DNA of 64,000 nucleotides from Arachis hypogaea. Taxonomy: Eukaryota > Streptophyta > Magnoliopsida > Fabales > Fabaceae. This document shows, piece by piece, positions 63,531 to 64,000 of this stretch (its first letter is position 1; the number at the start of each line of letters is the position of its first letter). The position numbers and the translations under genes were made by a program. Where the stretch lies: contig NC_092053.1 in NCBI RefSeq assembly GCF_003086295.3, positions 87,977,671 through 88,041,670 on the forward strand. Reading direction: 5' to 3'. A model generated the notes under the pieces. The model saw only the letters and a list, made by a program, of their open reading frames with translations, did no database searches and was not told the origin of the DNA.

Positions 63531-63992
63531 TTACCTATGGTTAGGTTGCCTCCCAACAAGCGCTTTTTTAATGTCATTAGCTTCACAGTTTGTTAAGAGG
63601 AATGACTTCAGGGGGGGGGGAGAAGATTCAGCTATTATCCCCTTTCTTGGTCTCCTCTCAGCAAGCTTCTTTTTGTACATGGCTTGATTGAGCTTGCTTG
63701 CTGGATCAGGGGTATGATTGGTGCTCTTGTTAGTTGCCTTCACTCCTTTGGATTTATGACTTGGTTTCTATGTGTTTATTGGAATTTTATCTTCATCCAG
63801 AGCCTTTTGAATTGGTGGTTGAATGAGCTCTTCCTTCACGTACTTCTCTGCCTCACTTGAGTGTGAATTTTCTTGAGTGACTTCCTCACTTTCTTGTTCT
63901 TTCACTTCCTCTTTTTTATCCACTAACTGATCTTCACCTTCCTTGCATAGCAATTCTCTGTTTCTTCTTGCTTGCTCCAAATATTCATTCAT
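63531..63992 (-). pseudogene. C-terminal part of the main ORF of N1
   Basis: One frame with a single in-frame stop (63768-63770). It begins in MNEYLEQARRNRELLC, an acidic Glu/Lys segment (KKEEVKEQESEEV), then QPPIQKALDEDKIP, MYKKKLAERRPRKGI, PPLKSFLLTN and ends DIKKALVGRQPNHR. The acidic and QPPIQKALDED parts resemble H. The true start lies right of the window, since the frame is part of a longer protein. No domain recognised. The last codons overlap module A (63540-63557: GTTGGG-AGGCAA-CCTAAC with one G-U pair). A run of ten G at 63611-63620 is a likely slippage site. Confidence 0.55.
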
Positions 63993-64000
63993 CTTATTGT

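Larger units (their letters stand above)
43595..64000 (-). mobile_element. Athila-type Ty3/gypsy element A1 (minus), with nested P4 and N1
   Basis: In sense direction: 5' LTR (60700-61885 visible, interrupted by N1), decayed primer site, gag (60516-58510), protease (58440-58009), [P4 inserted], RT and RNase H (49675-48422), integrase (48406-46996), module A, 3' untranslated part, polypurine tract and 3' LTR (45419-43595). It is the only element here with all pol domains. Domain order protease, RT, RNase H, integrase defines Ty3/gypsy. Stops and frameshifts occur throughout. The five bases before its left end are CATAG; the matching copy lies outside the window. Confidence 0.85.
61886..64000 (-). 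mobile_element. LTR element N1 (minus), 3' portion, inserted in A1 LTR
   Basis: 3' LTR (61886-62720), polypurine tract, 3' untranslated part, module A, and the C-terminal end of its main ORF. It enters the 5' LTR of A1, so it is younger than A1. The flank CCTTG (61881-61885) should recur at its other end, outside the window. Confidence 0.8.

Overview
The window is retrotransposon DNA from a plant nuclear genome. I see no convincing host gene, rRNA, tRNA gene or CRISPR. I recognise the LTR that starts TGATGAGCGGATAATTTATA and the clusters of GGCGTTTAACGCC-like words as typical of peanut (Arachis), where the LTR resembles the element named FIDEL. That assignment is from memory, not from a search. 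All recognisable coding remnants belong to Ty3/gypsy elements of the Athila/Calypso kind. Most primer sites match or decay from the complement of the 3' end of tRNA-Asp (TGGCGCCGTTGCCGGGG). Local names used below: P1-P4 (elements with Pro/Tyr-rich ORFs or matching LTRs), G1 (gag-protease element), H, F1 (FIDEL-like), X (FIDEL-like, minus), A1 (autonomous-type, minus), N1, L1 (LTR fragment), S1 and S2 (solo LTRs).

Layout. 1-2424: 3' end of plus-strand P1 with its 3' LTR. 2425-3347: plus LTR fragment L1. 3348-8565: minus-strand G1, carrying broken gag, protease and an integrase C-terminal-like tail but no reverse transcriptase. 8566-32710: plus-strand H, split by F1 (11251-30488, target duplication GTAAG). 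F1 contains solo LTR S1 inside its own 5' LTR (12824-14517, duplication ACGAC) and the complete minus-strand P2 (19273-27077, duplication CCCTT). 32711-37887: minus-strand X, whose LTR has a primer site on one side and a polypurine tract on the other; solo LTR S2 lies in it. 37888-43594: plus-strand P3, entering the env-position ORF of X. 43595-64000: minus-strand A1 with gag, protease, RT, RNase H and integrase remnants. A1 is split by P4 (49828-57860, duplication GCTTC) and by N1, which starts at 61886 inside its 5' LTR and runs out of the window. The inferred nesting is X > P3 > A1 > P4/N1 and H > F1 > S1/P2.

How the parts may work together. Only A1 shows a full set of pol domains, and it is broken by stops, frameshifts and the P4 insertion. 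The other elements lack pol and would need proteins supplied by an element such as A1 or an intact FIDEL-type copy. Families that share little other sequence do share three small RNA-level modules: (A) a hairpin at the end of the main ORF, with a six-base loop and stems that change in compensating pairs; (B) a hairpin with an RGGA-type tetraloop followed by TTTAAGT and a G-rich tract, usually present both at the polypurine tract and about 1-1.5 kb upstream; and (C) a small hairpin near the 3' end of each LTR. Each family also carries its own cluster of CpG-rich, dyad-symmetric words in the LTR and again in the 3' internal region. I consider modules A and B the best candidates for something not previously described.
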